DNA of 64,000 bases from Kingdonia uniflora. Its lineage: Eukaryota; Streptophyta; Magnoliopsida; Ranunculales; Circaeasteraceae. Shown piece after piece: positions 58,880 through 64,000 of this stretch. Every line of letters starts with the position of its first letter. Position 1 is the stretch's first letter. A program made the translations under genes and the position numbers. The notes under the pieces were generated by a model that had not been told where the DNA came from, searched no databases, and saw only the letters and a list, made by a program, of their open reading frames with translations. The DNA is taken from assembly GCA_014058105.1 (NCBI GenBank), contig JACGCM010001497.1, positions 620,001-684,000 of the forward strand, read 5' to 3'.

Positions 58880-59947
58880 TAAAGACTACTCATGACAAGT
58901 GGTACGCCAAATATATTCACGAAACCAACAGGCTTGTAAGTTATCATGTAACTTCTAATTTGTTTTTCACCAAATATTAATAATGTCTCTCAAAATGGGC
59001 CTTAATACTATTCAGGAAACCAAGCTGACGATATCGAAAGAGATGAGATTCAATCTTCAAAATGACAATGATGAGTGGGTGTGTGCACCTTTGTCATCCT
59101 ACGCTTGTAGTTTGGTTTTAAATTACTTTATTTTAATTTCTAACTATGCTATCGTGGTTGTGTTTGTGATGCAGGGAGTGTGGCGCCTGACACTAAAAGG
59201 TGCCATTGAAGGAAGGGAAGGGGATTTTCAAGATCCTGATGACCCGGCATGGGAGGAACTAGGTCGGCAGTTTACTAAACTTTTAACTATTGCCCAAGCG
59301 GGTCCAAAAGGGAAATATCATGATGACTTGATCTTAGAAGGGGGGAGTATAACGAGATGATTGATTCGAGGTTGAAGAATATTGATGATAAAACCAAGCT
59401 AAGACAGACTTTGTTTCAACCATTTAATTGGTTCCAACTGGATATACGCGATGTTGAAAGGGATGGGAACACAGCGTTTAGGGTTGCTGCGTCATATTCA
59501 TATCAGAGCCAGTTAAAGTTCTTGAATGTGAAGCAGCCCTTGTGTACCTTAATGACCAAGAAACTCTCTTATTGGAAAAGCATGTTCAGTCAGACGTTGG
59601 ATGTAGCTTACAATGATTTGGGAGAGAAAATGCACGATTCTTTGATACGGGTCTTTAACTTTATTGGCGTGTTTGTAGAATATTTGTATATGGGCCATTT
59701 GTTGGCAACATATTGTGAGATGGTGGTGATCTTCATCAGCAACAAGGGGACCCTAACATTTTTACCCATGTCCTAGCCAAAAGAAAATAACAAGATTACC
59801 AAATTGAGGAGGTTTGAAAACATTTTTGCTGATAGTACGAAGTATTTGTGGGTTCGGATGACATCTGATGAAAACTTTGTGAAATTAAAGACCAAGTACC
59901 TATCACCTATTCCTCTGGTTTCTACACTATGGTGGGCGCATGTGTAA
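58880..59947 (+). pseudogene. OTU-like protein with apparently lost catalytic residues
   Basis: Exon-like parts read DKWYAKYIHETNRL, ETKLTISKEMRFNLQNDNDE and VWRLTLKGAIEGREGDFQDP (linker), then RDVERDGNTAFRVAA, YMGHLLATYCEMVVIFISNK and GTLTFLPMS, a stop, and DENFVKLKTKYLSPIPLV with WWAHV. This matches the OTU-type cysteine protease domain often linked to plant FAR1/MULE-like and PMD genes (DGNCGFR..., MGHLIASxYNVVLVxLS...TFLPL, NxHFVQVxL...PIPP). Here DGNC is DGNT and the HF pair is NF, so both the nucleophile Cys and the His appear replaced. A TAG after TFLPMS interrupts it. The cluster context suggests it travels with the PMD gene. Confidence 0.6.
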
Positions 59948-60260
59948 TTGAAGATTCTAGATGATTTTATGAAAGCATCTGTAAAGACCTATATTTCGAC
60001 GCACCAAACCAAGCTTGGATGAAGTTGATGAAAGATAACAACGTGAACTCACGAGATTACAATACAAGCGATTTGTTTTCTTGAATGTTGTACATATTTG
60101 TATATTTATTGATGATATACAGTTGTCGCATAAATCTATGTATTTTTTGTAGCTTCTGGACAGAAGTAGCTGTTTCACAAAATATTTGTAATTGTCGAGG
60201 GGTCCCATATTCGAGTTCATGGTGTAGTGGACGGTTGTAATTGTCGAGTTCGAGGTTCAC

Positions 60261-60410
60261 ACTACACCAGTTTTAACAAAATATCACAGACTTAGACTGT
60301 GGTAAAACGCTATTTGCCACAGATTAAGGTTGTGGTAGGTTCTGTAGCAAAATGGGCGTGACAATTTTTTTGCCACAGAGTTGGGTCTGTGGTAATTTGT
60401 TTTACCACAA
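60261..60410 (+). mobile_element. CACTA-type left end interrupted by a LINE
   Basis: CACTACACCAGTTTTAAC at about 60263 is a typical CACTA terminus. It is followed by inverted CTGTGGTAAAACGC, TTGCCACAGATTAAGG and GTTTTACCACAA motifs, typical subterminal repeats. The sequence stops at the LINE poly(A), at about 60411; the rest of the element would be beyond the window. Confidence 0.6.
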
Positions 60411-60488
60411 TTTTTTTTTTGATTGTTAAACCTTATATTAATAATAAGAGCTATTACAAAAAAAATTCCCATCACCTCTAAGCGGTTC

Positions 60489-61124
60489 CTATAGCCATTC
60501 AGGTGGAGACCCTGTCCAGTAGACAAAAGTATCATTGCTCGTAGGCCTACAAGCAACTGAATGTGCAACATGGTTAGCGCTTCGAGGCACAAATATAATA
60601 CAAACATCATCAAAATCTTTCACTAAAGCCAAAACATCTTGCAAAATTGCTTTAGATGTCCAGGAGATCGAAACCACGCCCGTCTGACAAAAAGAGGTTA
60701 TCGCCTCAGCATCTGTTTCCACAATCACCCGTGGCAGATCTGGCTCCCGTGCCCAAAAAATGCCCTCCCGGACTGCTAATGTTTCGCCTTCTTCGCCGCT
60801 TGTGAATCTGCACGAGGAAACTCAGGCTGCAATAAAGAAATTATGGTCATCACGGAAAACAAAGCCTAATTGATTGAAAGGTCTATCTTTACAGAAAGAA
60901 GCATCCACATTAATTTTGGCCCATCCTAACTTTGGAGGAACCCACACAGCCTTGATATTCAGACGGATCAAACGAGAGATCGGTTCATCAAAAATTATTT
61001 TCTTTAACATGTCAGAAAGTCGAGCCGGGTCTAATCTCGTCTCTTGGAAAACCCAAGCACATCTGGCTTTCCATATCAACCAATAAAGGGAACACACCAC
61101 CCTCGACCAAAGATCCTTCTCCAC
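60489..61124 (-). pseudogene. LINE RNase H domain
   Basis: The part 61124-60822 reads RVVCSLYWLIWKARCAWVFQ, then WVPPKLGWAKINVDASFCKD and NQLGFVFRDDHNFF, the typical linker (W.PP..G..K.NVD.S) that opens the RNase H of plant LINEs, with the first catalytic Asp in NVDAS. The next part (60728-60489) gives VETDAEAITSFCQ, and IIFVPRSANHVAHSVAC, containing the usual late catalytic region. A frameshift between the parts is seen near 60780-60820. Confidence 0.85.
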
Positions 61125-61160
61125 AGGCCAGACCAGGGGTGGCTCGAGCCATAAAATAAT

Positions 61161-62153
61161 CTACTCTTGGGTTGTAAGATCCTGAGATTTATAGATCAAA
61201 GCCCCCCAGGACAGTCCAAACCAAACTGCCCTCGTGAAAGGCCAATTCAGGAGGAAGTGGTGCAACGTCTCTTCCGTTGCCGAGCACATAGGGCAAGAGA
61301 TATCACTTAAACCTAAACGCTGTCCAATCTTAGCTCTAACCGGCACAATGTCCCTAAAACATTTTCAGGCAAAGAGTTGAGCCCGTGGGGTCGCTTTATT
61401 ATGCCAGACTTTTAGCATAAGGGATGGGGGGCCAACAACGGTTTCGAGCTCATTTTCAGCCATTAAAGCTCGGTAGGCCGATTTGATTGAGAATTTTCCG
61501 TCTTTGGATGAACGTAATTTTAGATCATCCGACTCACCTTCCTAGGGAATAAAAACCTGAGAAATCACATTCACCGACGCATCATCGTACTACTTCTCAA
61601 GCTCTTCCCTACGCCATATACGTCTATCCGAGACAATAAAGTGACTCACCCAGATAGGTCGTTGGGTCAGGCTGGTATTCCCTCTAGGTGTAGGTCTCCA
61701 GTCATTTAGCATTGGGATCCAGGAGTCTGTCCAGAAATGGACCTAAGTGCCCGTACGAATTTGCCAGCACGAATGCGTGTTAATAGTCTCAATCATAGAG
61801 TGGATACTTCTCCATGTCCAGGACATATCTGTCTTAGGGGGGGCCTGCAGGACAGAACAACTCAAAAAATACTTGGCTTTTAGAACCCGTCCCCAAAGGT
61901 CGTCTGGATTCTGTTGGAGGCACCATACCAATTTTGTCAGGTGTGCCTTATTTGTGGTCTCTGCTTCCCGAATACCCAGACCCCCTTCTCGCTTAGGCCG
62001 ACAGATCTCCTTCCATTTCTTGAGATACAAAGGTTTGCGAGCCTCCTCCCTTTTTCCCCACCAAAAATCCCGTTGCAGACCATTTATCTTTTTACACGTA
62101 GCTTTGGGGAGGGCGAAACGGGACATCTGGTATGCCGGGATAGCCGAAGTCAC
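61161..62153 (-). pseudogene. LINE C-terminal region with zinc-binding motif
   Basis: At 62153-61743 it reads YQMSRFALPKATCKKINGLQ, FWWGKREEARKPLYLKKWKE, CRPKREGGLGIREAETTNKA, the C-terminal part of plant LINE polymerases, and CSVLQAPPKTDMSWTWRS. At 61346-61161 it reads GLSDISCPMCSATEETLHHF, a CX2C...H zinc-binding region (zf-RVT), and WPFTRAVWFGLSWGALI. Frames differ between the two, with stops near 61350-61740. Confidence 0.85.
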
Positions 62154-62201
62154 AGATTGAATAAGAATAGTCCGACCGGCCTAAGATAAGAGTTTACCCT
62201 T

Positions 62202-63536
62202 TCAAGTCTGGAGCTGGCTCGAGATTTTTTCAATAATATGGTTGAAAGTCTGTGTCTTGGTACGGCCAAAAAAGAGTCTGGTATCTAGATAGCGTTCGTC
62301 CGGGGGAATGATTTTGATTTTCAGAAGGCGAGCTATGATACGGCCAAAATGGATGGGCAAATTTTTGCTAAAGAAAACTCCCGACTTACTAAGGTTCAGT
62401 TGTTGCCCTGTGGCCATACAAAAGTCTTCAAGAGTCTCTTTAACTTCGTTGGCTTCGTCCAGGTCTGCCCAACAAAAAATAAGGAAGTCGTCCGCAAAAA
62501 GAAGATGAGACACAGGGGGAGCCTGGCGGGAAGCTCTAACGCCATGGATCTTACCGGTCACTTCTTTTACACCCAGAGCTCGCGAAAGACCCTCCATGAG
62601 TACAATGAACAGGAATGGGGATAATGGGTCCCCCTGCCTGAGTCCCCGAGTCGGTGTGAGAAATCCCTGGGCTGACCCATTAATCTGGACCGAGTACCTC
62701 ACTGTCGTAATACACTGTTCAATCCATTGACACCATTGAGGACTGAACCCCAGGGCTGTCAGTGTTTGTATTAACGTGCTCCACTCAATCCGATCGTAAG
62801 CTTTCGACATGTCCAACTTCATCCCCATAAACCCCGAACGACCTTGTTTTCTCTTCATCGTATGGATAAGCTCATGGGCCACCAGGACGTTATCCGAGAT
62901 TTATCTACCTCGCACAAAAGCCCCTTGGAATGGAGAGATGATCTTGTCCAGGAGGGGTTTGAGGCGGGTAGCTAGAATTTTAGATATGATCTTATATGTC
63001 ACATTGCAAAGACTGATCGGCCGAAAGTCCTTCGGGTGTGCTTTATCGCCATTCTTAGGGATCATCACCACGTGGGTAGCATTGAGGTACTTGGGCATGA
63101 ACCTAGATGAAAAGAAATTGGTAACCAGATTGCAAATATCCGGTCCCACAATATCCCAAGATTGTTGAAAGAATAACGCAGAGAATCCATCCGGACCCGG
63201 GGCTTTAAGGGGGCCAATGCTGTCAAGGGCCGCTTTAATTTTTTCCTTGGACACACCCCGAGTGAGAAGGTTACTATCATCCTCTGAAATACATGGGGTG
63301 AATCCCTGGAGAAAAGCTGGAATCCCCTCTGGGTTCGATGTGTGGTAGTTCAGCTCCATGTCTCGGAGAAAGGTGTTACCAATTTCAACAGGATCCAAAA
63401 TCCAGTTTCTGGATTCGTTCTTCATCCATTCGATGGAATTCTTCTTTCTTCGCGCAAGGGTTTGTACGTGAATTTTTTTTGAGTTCCAGTCGCCCTCATT
63501 TAACCACGCAGTCCGAGATTTTTGACGCCAGAACAT
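62202..63536 (-). pseudogene. LINE reverse transcriptase, one stop from open
   Basis: The enzyme copies the LINE RNA at the target site. Open frame 63536-62901 has the linker, then DSIGPLKAPGPDGFSALFFQ, HPKDFRPISLCNVTYKIISK and PFQGAFVRGR, followed by TAA in the codon that is usually CAA (Q) before ISDNVLVAHE. The frame continues 62882-62202 with GMKLDMSKAYDRIEWSTLIQ (first catalytic Asp), TRGLRQGDPLSPFLFIVLME, HLLFADDFLIFC (FADD box) and LNLSKSGVFFSKN. Otherwise the domain is complete, so a single C-to-T change separates it from an open polymerase. Confidence 0.93.
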
Positions 63537-63559
63537 TTCCTCCCTCGCTTGGACTTCCT

Positions 63560-64000
63560 CCAGCTTGTCAAGAGGAGCTTCTCACGGATGGCCACCACCG
63601 CAGAATAAGGGAGAAATTATAGGTGGGAGATATTCGATTTGAGCACAAAGATATTATTAATGACATTTCCGAAAACTTTTTTATTCCAGTTCCTAAGGCT
63701 CGTTTTCATGTTTAAAAGTTTGTCCTTTACCAGTTGGGCTGGAGAACCTCGAATGTTATAGTTCCACAGTTATTTAATCAGATGTGGAAAATGAGGTTCC
63801 CGAGTCCACATGGTTTGGAAACGAAAACATTTTCCTAAGGTCGCAAATTGAGGGAGAGTATCAAGGGAAAACGGGGTATGAACCGAACCTAAGGCGGGTA
63901 AATGCGATACCTTTGCTATAGGGAAATTAACCATCCAATCAACGTTGGCCATGCCTCTGTCCAGCCTTTCCTTTATGTTCTCTCCTCCCCAGCGTCTGTT
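63560..64000 (-). pseudogene. LINE endonuclease C-terminal part
   Basis: Minus strand from the window edge reads NRRWGGENIKERLDRGMANV, DWMVNFPIAKVSHLPALGSV-HTPFSLD, matching the end of the apurinic-like endonuclease domain of plant LINEs (RLDR...W...FP...V.HLP...SDH.P). Here the SDH of the active site reads SVH: Asp appears changed to Val. The catalytic N-terminal part is outside the window. A stop region lies near 63770. Confidence 0.75.

Larger units (their letters stand above)
54121..60232. mobile_element. Putative transposon carrying PMD and OTU-like genes
   Basis: The right end is suggested by TGGTGTAGTG ending at 60232, a CACTA-type terminus, preceded by TCGACAATT-type motifs. The TTGTCGA family of motifs is limited to this region and is dense near its two sides, as expected for subterminal repeats. 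A convincing left terminus was not found (CACTCTATG at 54121 is the best candidate) and the flanks do not match, so the boundaries and class are uncertain. Confidence 0.35.
60411..64000 (-). mobile_element. L1-type LINE with endonuclease, RT and RNase H, 5' end beyond window
   Basis: The plus strand has a T-run at 60411-60421, the inverse of a poly(A) tail, marking the 3' end. Going up the minus strand are an RNase H domain, a zinc-binding RT-associated region, reverse transcriptase and the end of the endonuclease, the order of plant L1-clade LINEs. Few mutations disrupt the frame, so the insertion is among the youngest elements of the window. The upstream part is outside. Confidence 0.92.

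Overview
This window looks like nuclear DNA of a flowering plant, most likely a eudicot. It is AT-rich, its genes have GT-AG introns, and it is dominated by plant transposable-element classes: Ty3/gypsy, Ty1/copia, L1-type LINEs, hAT, PIF/Harbinger and CACTA. Only two host genes are convincing, and both serve ribosome production. One is an RRP36-like pre-rRNA processing gene (exons from 32543 to 45489). The other is an intact 166-codon gene for 60S ribosomal protein L12/uL11 (46920-47420) with a telo-box and a 5'-UTR intron. No bacterial, organellar or RNA genes were recognised.

Layout. 1-4497: the 5' half of a decayed Ty3/gypsy element on the minus strand (LTR, primer-binding site, gag, protease, RT-RNase H). 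4498-10073: mostly featureless DNA with two protein relics and an 85-bp tandem repeat. 10074-19263: a non-autonomous hAT element (8-bp target duplication, one mismatch) that received a PIF/Harbinger element, 10788-17738 (15-bp terminal repeats, TTA duplication). 19456-30573: a second, more decayed Harbinger-like element, itself split by a CACTA element at 21914-27100 (CACTACG ends, GCG duplication). 32543-45489: RRP36, whose third intron of 10.7 kb holds a hAT element (34040-38901, perfect 8-bp duplication), an RPS15 processed pseudogene and LINE relics. 46.1-47.4 kb: RPL12. 47678-53060: a decayed Ty1/copia element. 54.1-60.2 kb: a cluster with a plant-mobile-domain (PMD)/coiled-coil gene and an OTU-like gene, full of TTGTCGA palindromes. 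60261-60410: a CACTA-type end interrupted by an L1 LINE that runs off the right edge.

Most notable: (1) both Harbinger-like elements enclose a PMD (MAIN/MAIL1-type) gene between one terminal repeat and the usual transposase plus Myb-like ORF1 pair, and the transposase/ORF1 pair is in opposite orientation in the two elements; (2) the CACTA element has captured pieces of two unrelated genes, the 5' exons of a BUD23/RID2-type 18S rRNA methyltransferase and the 3' end of an ACX1-type acyl-CoA oxidase, while Harbinger 1 carries the first exon of a B3-domain gene; (3) a third PMD gene, with coiled coils, has palindromic TTGTCGA arrays inside its introns and lies next to an OTU-like protein that appears to have lost its catalytic residues; (4) RRP36 lacks a normal AG acceptor in front of exon 4 and has a 2-nt frameshift in exon 6, so it may be a dying copy. 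All family assignments come from reading motifs by eye; no database search was run.
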